Shown: positions 1 through 11,924 of the stretch, one piece after another | Layout of the letters: each line of letters opens with the position of its first letter | How positions within the stretch are numbered: the stretch's first letter is position 1 | DNA from: Brachyhypopomus gauderio | Lineage: Eukaryota; Chordata; Actinopteri; Gymnotiformes; Hypopomidae | Assembly: GCF_052324685.1 (NCBI RefSeq) | Contig: NC_135223.1 | Location: 4,881,213 to 4,945,212 of the forward strand | Reading direction: 5' to 3' | DNA length: 64,000 bases | The notes under the pieces: generated by a model | What the model was told of the DNA's origin: nothing | What the model saw: only the letters and a program-made list of their open reading frames with translations | The model's database searches: none | Made by a program: the position numbers and the translations under genes

Positions 1-3000
1 CGCGACGGAACAATCACGCCCCCTTCTCCAGGGAGACGGCAGGCCTGCAAACATGCCGACGTCGCCGTCCTGGGATCAATTACTGGCAGACAGCTGGGAG
101 AGGAGCAGGGCTGGGAGAGGAGCAGGGCTGGGAGAGGAGCAGGGCTGGGAGAGGGGAGGTGCAGGGAGGCGCTCGACGGTGGACGCAGGTGGCAGAGAAG
201 AATCACTGTGTTCCAGCACACGCAGCCTCTGTGAGCTGCTCGGTCGACTTAGAGGACCAGGTCACGTGACGCCTTCACACCCAACACTTCCAACACTTAC
301 ACGTTCTGGGGAGCTCATGAAGTTCTCTATCTCTCTCTCTCAAACAGCAGCACCACTTGCAACAGGCAGCCGTTCTCGTACTCACACATGGTCGGAGAGA
401 TTCTAAAAAATCTTATGCCGTCGTTTGCAGCACACGCACTTTTACCCTCACGCAAATACCCCTAAAGCTGCGTTCACACCTGGCATCATCACACGTCCTG
501 GGTGACTGGACCGTAAACAGGCAGGCGACACTAGCGCGAACGAGTTGCCTCCTCTCACAGCTGGCCCAAGGGACCGCGCAACTGGAACGCGAGGAAGGAT
601 TCTCAGGACGAGTCTGAAGGAGAACAAACGCTGCAGAAGAGTTACGTAGTAAATGTGCCGAAATAACGTAAGAAATCCGAGCACGAGTCGTCACCCGAGA
701 CGCATTCCAAATGCCAGCCCTAAACGACGCATTTCGCCAGTCTCTCGGGATCAGATCACCCGGTACGCATGCTAGTGCAACACGTTTACATGGCCTAAGA
801 AACAAAAAAAAAAACCAACATTGAGATGAAGACGGGCAAAACCCATTTCGCACGCCATCCACTTTGATAGCTACGTCACAGGGAAGTATCCAAGCAACCA
901 ATAACATGTTGACAATGTTCACAATGGAGTTACATATTCCTTTAAAGCAAGTTTCGGTGCTTACAGGACAATGTTTCATGCGCATAGAAATAATCCCAAT
1001 CTTTGGTGTATTGACATTGCTGTGGTTTACCAGTATTCTCTATGCTGTTGTAAGGTGTATTAAAATTGAACTGATTTAAAAAAATCTATTGTTTCTTACA
1101 GTAGCATCATCTGTGGAATTGACCAGATGTAAATGAAATGCCAAGTTAAAATGTTGTGCAACTATGTGTTTGTTACCATTTGTTAGACTTGTTTCATTTG
1201 GGCTCTTTGGCATTTAACAGATGTTATATCTGTGTGGGAATGGGACCAACCCGAGTCAAAGTCTGTGTTTAATGGCTTTTCGTTTCTCCCTGTTCCCAAC
1301 TTATCACAAGTCATGTGACTAGATAGCATAAATGAAATGATTCCCTGGCATGCACAGCCTGTGAACAGCTGCTTTCCTAGGCCACGCCCCTCGGCCCCAC
1401 GCCCTCCCGGACACGGTGAGCCACCAGGTGTGCCATCGCATGGCTGAAAGGGGGCGGAGTGATGGGAGAAGCCTGGGGGACAATGTCAAGGGCTGGGAGA
1501 AGAAAAAGCAGGAAGTAAACAATTAGCCTGCTCAACTGGGCGAACTGGGAATACACACCTGTCCCCCGTGGGGCCTCCACACCTTGCTGACATTAAGTGT
1601 GCATGCAGTCCCTGCTGCATTAGCACAGTTTAGACGCCCCGCAGGACCACAAACCAACTTCGTTGGCTTATCGATACAGGGCACAACAACCTCGGCGCTC
1701 TGCGTTGGGGATTTTTGGGAAGCAGGCATTTCTGTCCATTGCCCCGGCACGTTGAAGCGACCGTGTGACGTTATGTACAAGGTCCACTCCGCGTAGGCAT
1801 TGGTGGTCCATCAGGCATTTTGAGATCATCAGCGCCGGCTGATTGGTTCTGTGGCGCTGGCTTAAGGGTTGGGTTTTGTTTTTTAAGTTGAACTTTTGTG
1901 TTTTTTAAGTTAAGTTGAATTACCTTGATTAGTTGACTTTAATTGATTTAATTAATACAGGGTACAAAAGGGTGCTCCTGTGTGCTGGGGTCACCACACC
2001 GCAGGAATTCGGTGTGACACGACCACACCGTGCTCCCAGGGCCTCTTTCATGGCCGAATGTCCTTTTCCGATGAGTAAAAGACACATGTGAGTGAGTGGG
2101 TGGTATGTCTTGCTCATGGGAGTGAATTATTTACTGCTGGTGGCCACGCCCACTCCCGGCGTGCCAGGACGACTGCTTGGTGGTTATTCCCCCCCCCCCC
2201 GTCGTCCAAAGCGAAAATAGAACGGCATTTTGTACCCTGCCACTCTGCCAAGGAAGGCAAACGCTCATGTTTCACTCCACGAGACATGCATTCATTTACG
2301 GAAAGAAGAGACTAAGTTTTTGAAACGCTGCTGAAAAGGGCCACACCTACAGTTTCGCTCGGAACAAATTGCGCCTGGTTCAAGATCATAAAGAAATCTG
2401 CTCCTGTAAAATAAAGAAGTGTTATTTTATAGTCTTTTGTTCACCGAGGTCTATTTCTGCACAGGAGGCGTGCCTCCCAGTTCCAGTGTGGGGTGTGGTG
2501 TGTGTGTGTGTGGAGGGCTGTTTAATGACACAATGTGGCAGGATAAGACCATCCGTTGTAAAGTCTATTTTCAGATGAAACAGCAGAATGGTGTATGAAC
2601 CATGCACCCCCATATTTGCACAGGTTTCCATAGAGATCATAGGTTGATAACAGACAGTGGCTTTTATGGAGGGCAGGGGAGCCTTCCCATTGGCCCGGGA
2701 GAGAGAGACGTCTGGAAACAGGCTACGCACGTCGAAGGATGGAGCATTTCAACTGCGCGGAAGAACCACAGAGCTCAAGACAGGAAAATTGAATTAATAA
2801 GCAACAAGCCTGCACCAGTCTTTCCAATGCTGGAATTCTGAACAAGTCACCTTAGGAAATATGGTCACAATTTTCCTTGTGTTTTTTCTCCTTCCCACAT
2901 AAAATGGAACTGCTGACAGCTACTCTGGAGTTGTTCAACATTCGGCCTTAAAGTGAAATGACAGAAATGACATGAACGTCAGCATGAATCCAACTGATCT

Positions 3001-5500
3001 GATTTGCCATTGATCAAACAGTGGTAATTATGAACGTGACCCAGCAGTCATTCTTGGGATGGTTTGCTTCTGGGTTTTGATGGAGAGCACGAGGTTCCCG
3101 ACATCCAACACCTCGACAGCCAAAACACGCATGCAAAGCTGCCAGCCTTGAGCAGAGTGGTCCACGCTTCTTAATGAACTAAACCAGTTATTTTCGCAGG
3201 TTCAGCATGTTCCCAAACTATAGTGTCACTCTTCACAGAGTGGATCTCCTATACATGTACAAAGCAAGACTGGACGTGAAGGTCCTCGTTGACGTCTGAA
3301 CAACACCAGCAGAGCGCACGCAAGCTGCCCGATTAGCGACGCTGGAGACGGCACACATTAGCTACAGACTGGCAAAACCTCCTCAAGAGACCAAGCCACA
3401 AGGTAAAGAAACCCTAAGGAGATGTGTTGAGGCAGCGCTCAAGCCTCAACATACGGGTCGGCACCGTATTTCACATTAAAGCCAAAAGAAACTTTCATTC
3501 GCACTGTTGGGATTCATTGATCATCAAGGGCCCTAAGAAGGACACGGCTTGCCACACAAGAAGGTTTGCTGGTGTTATCTTCAGAGATAGGACAAACACA
3601 CACAGCTGGAAAAGACTAAACAAAAAAAAAACCAAACAAAAAACTCTGGTGTCTTAGTCAATGATTAGAAGCTAGCTGTGCTTTTGCTGCGTTACCCTCA
3701 AACCACATACGGGCTCCTTTAAAACACAGGCTGTAATTTTAAAAAGGGGGTCACCAAGTTACAGATCCAAGCATCCACCATCTCAGAATAAAGGCTTGTT
3801 CTGCACATTTCTGTAGGTTCTCCATCAGTTTAACATTAGCAAATTAAAAGGGAGATCCAGAGTAAAACTCAAATTATTCAGGCACTGTCAAACATGCATC
3901 ACATGCATGACACGTGTGTATTAGGGACAAAAAGAAAAAACCCCGGTGTGCACAGCTCAGTGTTCCTGACATTAGCTCAAAGGTTTGCCCACTGACCAAA
4001 CTCACTTTGCCTTGAGCTAGGGCGTTATGTAAGAGCCAATCTCACATGACCGTCAACACAAACCCATGCGTCTCCTGACCTGAAACAATACACAGCCATT
4101 GGGTACATTATCTATTCAGATCATAATTGTTACGTGATCAATATTAATGCAACATCTTTCGCAATAGTCAGACTCAGAGTCTCAACTTTCGGAATAAAAC
4201 AGAAATGACACAAATGTATTCAATCCCTTTAAAACGCAGACACCGGGAAAGTCTCCTGAATTTATTGCTAATACCCTGACGCTGTGTCATAATCATGACA
4301 TTCTTCAGATATTCTGGTATAATATTCCACATTGGCAGACTTTAAATAAACCTAACTGGTTAAAGCTTCTGCTATGGAATGGAGTCTGATTACATCAAAC
4401 AACAAGGGACAGGGGACACAAAGTTCACCGTTGTCCTGTCAGAGAGGGCAGCTCTTAATGGCAGTAGAGCTATTCTATACACCTTTCCGCAAGACAGAAA
4501 CGTTTACTAAATGTCATACGTAGTTCTTCAACTACACATACATCCTAATTTTTTGCAACAACTTTGCCTGTAAACCTGATCATCAGTTAAACCAGAGAGG
4601 TGTACCATGTAATGTCTGACCCATCAATCATTTTCATATCTGTTGCAGTGTCATTTGGGGTGACCAGCCGCCTTGTCCTGAGGAGATAGCATTCAGACAT
4701 CTTGATATTTCAGTCCAGTCATAGCCTATATGACGGGTTTAGGCATTAAAAAAACTTTTAGTAAAGTAAGTAGTTGAGTAGACCTTCTTCAAAAGCGCTT
4801 ACCCTATGGGGGGTCTTGTGCTCAAATCCATAATTTGGCAGGGGAGTCGTCAGTGATTAGGACACATCCGCTCGTGTCCTCAAAGCTTCAAACACACCTG
4901 GCGGATGCCAGTCAATGTCGGTTGATTCTAACACCACCTACACGAAAGGACGGGAATGAAAAACGGTGTAAACACTTTCAATATCTTCAAAATATAACGG
5001 TAGAACATGTCTACTTTATCGACGCGTCTACTTTATCGACATGTTCTACCTCAGAGCATATGAATAGTGTTACGTAGCTTAATTGGCTTAGGATATGTCT
5101 TAAGAGATGAAGATATCGGTGACTTTGTTCGCCATGCACATTTTTGCACTCCAAAACAAAACAGTTACACTTTTTTTGTTTGTATAATACACTTGAAGAG
5201 CGTGTTGAACACTTTTACAAATATAAAGCTGTCAGAGTTGACAACAGCCATGATTTGTAGTAACACAACCTGGCGTAACGGTGAAGGACGCAGTAGCCCT
5301 CACGGGACAAGTCGACGGGACACCTCGCTTAAAACTTCGTTTTAATAGAAATAAAACAAAAAAACCCCCAAAATAAACCAAACAACGCTACACTACGAAA
5401 CCTTATTCAGAAAAGAGCAGTGTTGCCCCGTTAAACTCGCGTTTCGCCTTATCCCACTGATACAACACCTGCTGGAATCAGAGGCGAACGCGGAGTTACT
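1..5500. other. Gene-free left flank, no supported gene
   Basis: I find no coding exon I can defend here. Open frames are short, have no recognisable domain and overlap on both strands. Around 100-165 there is a small tandem repeat of about 17 bp (core GGGAGAGGAGCAGGGCT, about four copies). From about 2.6 to 4.7 kb the sequence is mixed-composition and repeat-poor, which would suit intron or a long 3' UTR of a minus-strand gene, but I see no exon to prove it. Confidence 0.4.
4999..5050. repeat. Short perfect inverted repeat with internal direct repeat
   Basis: GGTAGAACATGTC (4999-5011) is repeated as its exact reverse complement GACATGTTCTACC (5038-5050). The 26-bp loop contains TACTTTATCGAC twice, separated by GCGTC. 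No gene borders it. It could form a hairpin; its function is unknown. Confidence 0.85.
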
Positions 5501-5522
5501 TTGTGTCGGTGGAGATACTCAC

Positions 5523-5800
5523 ACGGGTCGGCGGGTTTCATCTCCATTCGCTCCGCGCTACAACAAGTTCGTCCGGGGACTCAGTAGTCCGTCCACCGCC
5601 GCTGCGCCCGTTCAGTCCGCGCCCGCCCTCGTCAGCACGGCCATGTCAATCAGGACAGAGCGGCCAGCAATCACGACACCGTGCTCCACACCGCCGGTCC
5701 GGTAGGTCTGTAAACCCGCGTCCGTCTGCACACCGCTGGTCCGGTAGGTCTATAGACCTGCTGTAGAGCGATAGCGAGACTATTAATGGGATTTGTTATA
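5523..5800 (-). promoter_or_regulatory. GC-rich block, possible first exon and promoter of a minus-strand gene
   Basis: This CpG-rich stretch stands out from AT-rich surroundings. On the minus strand an ATG at 5547 opens 25 bases (eight codons plus one base, beginning MEMKPADP) and then meets a consensus donor GTGAGT directly below 5523. A nearby repeated segment (CCGGTCCGGTAGGTCTGTA-like, about 5691-5758) lies upstream in that orientation. This fits a promoter/first-exon block of a gene running leftwards, but I could not find a following exon, so the gene is unidentified. It could equally be a chance CpG-rich sequence. Confidence 0.3.
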
Positions 5801-6519
5801 CTAAAAATACATGTGTTGACTCGAAAAGGCTCGTAACTGTTATTTACTCGAACGCGACAGTTTATGTAGATTTAAATAATATGGTCTAAAAAAATAGAAA
5901 AAAACTGCGAAGTATCTCTCCGATATTCAAAATTTAAAAAGTAATTGCTCCCAGAATCCTTTGCATTAGATAGTCATAGATCTTCGCTGTGATTGGCTGA
6001 CCATCGTCCAAAGTCCCGCCTTTTTTCCATATATGGGCATTGCCTGGACACTGAAAGACAAATAAAGAAATAAGCAAGACTGGAAGTAGCCAGACTGTCG
6101 TTTATTTATTTGCTCACATCTTCTTACTTACACCACCAAACTTTGGGAATATTCTTTGGACTTCTGCCCTTACATAAGCCTTTCAGCTGGAGGAGCCTTT
6201 CAAGCTCGGTTTCAAATAATGAAGAACACAAAACTAATGAATTCCTATAGCCACTCGGTCTGAATGATGACTGGTCCTCGGGTTATATAATGAATAATCA
6301 TGAGTTTATTAAGTTTAGAACTATTTCATTGCTTTATTAATTGAATTAAATTAAACAATTAAATTTTACATTAGTTTTGTACATCATTTGAAGATGATTC
6401 CAGGATTAACTGCAGTGTACTAGGGCAAGATAGAGATATTAAAAATTGTGAAAGCGAAGTACACAGTTTACAGAATAAGTTTCCAGAGAAACAATATTTT
6501 TAATATCTGTACGCGTGTA

Positions 6520-6521
<2 letters not shown>

Positions 6522-6610
<89 letters not shown>
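6522..6610. repeat. (TC)n microsatellite
   Basis: An uninterrupted TC dinucleotide run of about 89 bp. It makes the Arg-Glu-rich open frame on the other strand, which is not a gene. A (GT)n tract follows at about 6822-6877. Confidence 0.98.
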
Positions 6611-6611
<1 letters not shown>

Positions 6612-6840
6612 ATCCATCGTCATGGCCACTAGAGGTCACTGTAAGCGAACGTAAAGAATTAATTTCATAGCCAAGATTGGTCATCTCAGAGCTTGCCGTT
6701 TTTTCACTTTTGAGTTTGTCTTTAAAGTGGTCAAAAATTTATCACCAAACTGCATTGGCAAGCAAACACACATGACCACTTCCTCATTCTTAAACGTGTG
6801 TACGTGTCTGTGTATGTGTGTCTATATGTGTGTGTGTGTC

Positions 6841-6880
<40 letters not shown>

Positions 6881-7489
6881 GGGAGGAGCTTTTCAGCTTT
6901 TTTTCAACAAGCAGTTGGTCATTAGAGATGGTCTACGGTCATCCTATGTCAAAAGATCAATAGAGCTAAAAGACTCTTCTTTAAAGTAGTCATTTCTAAT
7001 ACTGATGTTTGGTATACTGTAAAACTGAAAATGCATGTCTGAAGATTACCGTAAATGACATTAGAAGTCTATGTTAGTAATAACAGATAGTCTGGTTATT
7101 ACTTTTTATGTTGTTTTCTATGTATTTTTATGTCATGTTTTTTTAATGCTTGAAATTCCTCCCAGGAAGAAAGTTCCCTCTGTGCTTTGGGGTGATAAAT
7201 CTACCCTTCTAACCCAAAACAAAACAACAAGACAGTATTGGTGGACTGAAATGCAAACGAACCACATTTTTTCTACCTCCGGTCTCCTTGGTCCAATGTT
7301 GCTAAGTCTTGAGTTTTGCATGTGTGAGAGTTGAACCTTTAGCTGGATTAAAAATAGTGCTTTTGTGATTCAGGGTTCTGACGGTGGAGTGAAGGACCGC
7401 CCCAAAAAGAGCAACTCAGCCCCCACGCTTAAAAGAGTCTGCAGTGCACTACCACCCTGATTTGCCTGTCATCTCTTCTGCAATTAGGC

Positions 7490-9195
7490 ATGGAACAGAC
7501 ACGTAAGTACATGAGAGCTGTTTCAGTCTGGCCTGCTGTTACACCCCTGCAGTGGGTCGTGATGATAATTATTCTGTTTCCAGGAATTCTGAGAAGTTTC
7601 TAGCACTTTTTAAACATGTCAAGATGATGAAGAAGAAACGTGCATGTTTTAACGATACTGATGCTGAAACTGATTCGCGTTGACAGTAACGCTTTTATCA
7701 CGTGCTGTGTCTTTGTTCCAAAAATGCTTGGTTTTCATGCATTCGTTTCTCCTACTTTTAGTCTGTGTAAAGCAATTTTCAAACGTAGACCATATCCGTA
7801 CTGGCCAGCAGATGGCGTAGCAGCACAAAATTCAACTTCCCCATTAGTTACGGTATAGTGAGTGAGGAAGGAACTGTCACCAGCTCATCAGTTATAATCT
7901 CTTTGTAAACAGATAAGCACATCCTGTGGGTTTTGCATTTCCATCCTAAATGATTAGTCACCGTCCAAATGTTTCATGCCTGGTTGTAACAAACGAATAC
8001 GGTCTGTTTTATCCCTAAAACATCTCGTATCTCATCCTCTGAGATATGCAAACCCGCTGCTTCAGTGATGTAAAGATGTGGCTTGATATGAATGCATTAC
8101 TCAGTTGTGCTAATGAGAATCGCTTCTTGTCTTTGTGAAGCGAGTCCCTACAATGACTACTACGACGGCGCCGACGACGACATACACGCGCCGTGCAACA
8201 ACGGCAACGTGAGAGCCTTCAGCCATGTCTTCATCCCCACCCTCTACAGCATAGTCTTCATCGTGGGCACCATCGGCAACGGCCTGGTGGTGTGCGTCCT
8301 GGCCAAGTACCACAAGAGGTCCAACATGACGGACGTGTGTCTCTTCAACCTGGCGCTGGCCGACCTGCTCTTCCTCGTGTCCCTGCCCTTCTGGGCCCAC
8401 TACGCCGCCATCGCCGAGTGGACCTTCGGCGGGTTCGTGTGCCGTGCCGCCACCGGCTGCTTCCAGCTGGGATTCTACGGCAGCATCTTCTTCATGATCC
8501 TCATGACGGTGGACCGCTACGCCGTCATCGTCCACGCCCACACCTCCTTCGTCGTCAAGCACCGGACCGTGAGCTCGGGCGTGGCGCTGTCCGGGTTCTG
8601 CTGGGCGCTCAGTCTGGGGGCCTCGCTGCCGAGCATCATCTTCTCCCAAGTGAAGAACGAATCCAGCGGCCTCACGTGTAAGGAGGAGTACCCCGACGGC
8701 TCGAAGTGGAGGGAGTTCGGCTGGGTCCAGCTCAACGTGCTGGGTCTGGTCCTGCCCCTCTCCGTCATGGTGTACTGCTACTCCCGCATCATCCCCACCT
8801 TGATCTCCATGAAGTCTCAGAAAAAGCACAAAGCCATCAAGCTCATCCTGGTTCTGATCTTGGTCTTCTTTTTCTTCTGGACACCCTACAACGTGGTCAT
8901 TTTCATGAATTTTCTGCAACGCTTGCCCATGAAATGGATGTCCTCCTGTGAGTGGCACAACGACATGTCCATGGCCATGCAGTGGGTGGAGACCCTGGGT
9001 TTCTGCCACAGCTGCCTGAACCCGATCATCTACGCTTTTGTGGGCCAGAAGTTCAGGACTTTGGTCGTGAAGATGCTGAAGCAGTGGTTCCCCGTCTGCT
9101 TCAGCAAGTGCAGGACCATCACCAGCCAGCTGTCCGAGAGGAGGAGCTCCACCTACTCGCGCTCCTCGGAAATCTCCACCACGAAAATCATTTAG
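7490..9195 (+). CDS. CC-type chemokine receptor 1 (two-exon GPCR)
   Basis: Heptahelical G-protein-coupled receptor of the CC chemokine receptor group, expected at the leukocyte plasma membrane and coupled to Gi. Start: a 13-base coding exon at 7490-7502 (MEQT plus one base) followed by the donor GTAAGT. The acceptor is at 8139-8140 and the second exon runs 8141-9195. The split codon becomes Pro and gives a 355-residue protein. The N-terminus is acidic and Tyr-rich ([11 protein letters not shown]), suitable for tyrosine sulfation. Cys pairs are present: N-terminus (APCNN) with loop 3 (SSCEW), and FVCRA with [14 protein letters not shown] is at about residue 129, with A where most family members have L. 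FWTPYN lies in TM6 and NPIIY at about 298-302. The tail is Ser/Thr-rich. An N-glycosylation sequon (NES) lies in loop 2. An in-frame ATG at 8092 lies in the intron and is not favoured. Orthology (CCR4/8-, CCR5- or CCR3-like) is not resolved. Confidence 0.9.
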
Positions 9196-9225
9196 CTGCA
9201 GCGCGCTGAGCTGAGCACTTCACGA

Positions 9226-9228
<3 letters not shown>

Positions 9229-9260
<32 letters not shown>
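9229..9260 (+). repeat. 32-base G run in receptor 1 3' UTR
   Basis: Thirty-two consecutive G residues begin 33 bases after the receptor 1 stop codon, on the sense strand and upstream of the likely polyadenylation signals. The mRNA would therefore contain the G tract, which could fold as an RNA G-quadruplex. The length may be uncertain because homopolymers are error-prone in assemblies. Confidence 0.9.
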
Positions 9261-9673
9261 CGGAGCGTGTCTGCGAGCGTGCGTGCGAACGAGCGTGCGT
9301 GCGTGCGGGCCTGCGACCGTGACGTTCACGCCAAGGAAACCATAACTGCAAAATGTACTCAGAATAGCGTCGCGCCTTATTGCCTGGTTTGGATGTTCTG
9401 CGACTTGCACGTTGTCCCGTTGTTCATGAGATGTTTTACGTGCTCTTTACGCTTTTGTTCTCTGCGTGGGTGTCCTGTGCGTAGTTTAGCAACTGAATTT
9501 TGCAGTAGAAACGAATGTAAGTGATCGAGACTTCAAACGTACTCAGAATTAAACTCTGGGGATGGCAGTGTGCGTCTTGCACGTTTTGGCAGCTAAGTTG
9601 TATCTTGTTTACAATGTATAAATGAATGTCGATATGAATCATATGTATTAATACTACTAAAGATATTATGTAA

Positions 9674-9750
9674 AATAAAGCTTTGAAAATGAAGAATCAT
9701 GCATTTGCTATATATTTTTGGTTTTGTGCATTTCATGCAATTGTAATAAA
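9674..9750 (+). terminator. Candidate poly(A) signals of receptor 1
   Basis: Two AATAAA hexamers, at 9674-9679 and 9745-9750, lie about 480-555 bases after the receptor 1 stop codon on the sense strand, in AT-rich sequence. They are the most plausible 3' end signals for the transcript. Confidence 0.6.
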
Positions 9751-9759
9751 GAATCGCCT

Positions 9760-10960
9760 TGTTAGATGCAAAACTGTTAGAATGTATATTTTTGCAAGGG
9801 AAAGTCTTACAGGTGGCTTACGTGGATTTTCTTTGACCACCTGATACTGACATACATATGTACACACATCACCTTTGGAAAAGTCACAATTAATGAAGAA
9901 TGGTTAGTGTGAACGTGCAGTGTTGAGAATGCAACCGCCGTCCTCTGTGTGGGAGACGAAGCCTTTCTAAGAAAGCTTTTTAAAAAAACACCCGTTTTTC
10001 TGGTGAAGATTTTACACAATACACAAAACAATTGAGAATCAGTAAAAACTCCTCTGTATGAACTCCTACTAAGTTTCAGAGTGACTGGCCAGTCACAGGC
10101 GGCCGAGACCGAGGAGGTTTCTGAAAGAAAGAAGATTCATTGTGCCATCCGGACCTCTTCTTACTGGAAGGCTGTGCACATTCATTGCTGGCGTCCTGCG
10201 CATGACTTCTTAGAAGCTCCTAAATCTGCACGGGTTTGCTACTGCTGGTGTCATCCACCCGGCCAAACGACCCGCGTACTCCCCTGTGACTAAGTATTAA
10301 TGGTGACATGAAAAGACGGTGTGACCCACTGGGTGTGCGGAGACGTCGGGAGGCCCCTTGACTGTTGGATGCTTGGCGCTGTGTTTTAACAGTAAGCCCG
10401 TGGGTGGGGGACCTTATCCACTTCAAAACAGAAATACGGCGTAACGCTGACTGAGTCACGCGGTCTTATCGCTGCTGGGATTTCTGCAGTGCATCCACAC
10501 GGTGTTGACGCGCAGAGGCAGGAAGTCTCACCTCGACCTTCCCCTGTACATCAGAGGCATGCAAAGAAGCGCACACACGCGCGCACACACACACAAGCAC
10601 AAAAGCACACTCATACAGGCTTTTTACAGGAAATTTGCTTGAGGTAACATTCAAGAAAAAGACAAAGGCGAAATGCATTTGCCTCAGTCGTGAGCACACA
10701 CAACTCCAGGGACACCAGTCCCAGCTCCTGACAGGCAGTTTTCTCCACTATGGAGGATGGTGCGTACACAGAAAGGTAAACAACACTTTTCTCTCTCTCC
10801 CAGCCTTACTACCTTTGTATCACCTACCACTGAATCAGTTTACAAAGGGATTTTAGCATTTCTGGCTGTTTACAACTTTCGTCTGGGCTCCTGAGGACCT
10901 GGTGGAAGCCACAAGGTTAATTTGTACTACAACAGGAACTCCAGTCAAACCACAGTGATA
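9760..10960. other. Intergenic spacer between receptors 1 and 2
   Basis: I see no coding exon. A short CA-rich tract lies near 10570-10610. Open frames are short and lack recognisable features. Confidence 0.5.
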
Positions 10961-10989
10961 AATGGATGTTAAGAAGCAGAGAGGTGGTG

Positions 10990-11171
10990 GGCTCTATAAA
11001 GGGGCTGTGGTTAGCTGGGTGTCAGGAACACGCGAGCTCTCTGCATGGCAAGGTTCCTCCGAGTAAATGCTGTGGTCGATATTTCTACAGCTGTGGTCCA
11101 CATTCAAAACAGCTGGGTGGTTGTTGTTGTTTTGTATATTGGTCCATCCTCATCCCTGGACGTGTGCTTGG
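10990..11171 (+). promoter_or_regulatory. Candidate TATA promoter and 5' UTR exon for receptor 2
   Basis: CTATAAAGGGG near 10994 is a good TATA box. About 175 bases downstream a donor-like GGGTAAGG follows position 11171. Together with the acceptor before the receptor 2 coding exon (11915-11916) this would give a non-coding first exon and a 0.74-kb intron. This is inferred from signals only. Confidence 0.35.
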
Positions 11172-11924
11172 GTAAGGAGCGCGAAACTGAAGAATAATCG
11201 CTAAGATCCAGTTCAGACTAACACTAGTGGATTTGCTGAGGAAGACAGCCGTATCATTCTTGTGTCAAATATTATAATAATTATTCATGTTGTAAATATC
11301 ATAATGATATCACAGTTCCAAGTGGGCAGTGTTTTTGTTTTTAATTCAACACAGTTTAAAAAGGGCTTAGATGTAATACAGTGCAAATGTAAGGGTACAG
11401 ACTATGACCCATACATTTTGTTTTAAATATATAAAACTCATCTTAAAGACAGCAAAACAGATTTTTAACAGGAAAATTATTAATTAAAAAACCTTAGTTT
11501 CCGTAATAATTTGTACCAGGACACATTTAGTAAGCAATTTCACAGCCAGTTACCCATGTGACATGCTAGAAAACTCTCAGCATGCTACGAAACTCACTTT
11601 CCTTAGCTCAGATAACATAATAACTGCTGTCATTGTGCAGCAAATTACTGTTTGTTAAGTATTTTTCCTACAAAGGAACAAAAATATTCCTCTTGGTGGC
11701 TTCTGTGTTCAGTGACTCTGTCGTGTGTGCTGTCGAGTTAAACACACCGCGGTCACATTGGAATTAGCCTCCCAGCTGTTCGTTTCTGTGTTCACTGTGC
11801 CAACGATACGCTCCCGTGATTCCTGCAGCACGTAACTGGAACATGTCGCATTTCAACCCTGGCTTTCTTTTGATTTGTGTTTTTGCACCTATTAAAGTCT
11901 GTTTCTCTTTATGGCAGTGCAACT

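Noticed and set aside
53..985. Overlapping open frames near the left edge
   Set aside because: No domain, no consistent splice signals, and overlapping frames on both strands; not supported as genes.
8110..9009. 299-codon antisense open frame over receptor 1
   Set aside because: It is the GC-rich shadow of the receptor exon, with low-complexity Gly/His/Glu composition, no domain and no splice or promoter context.
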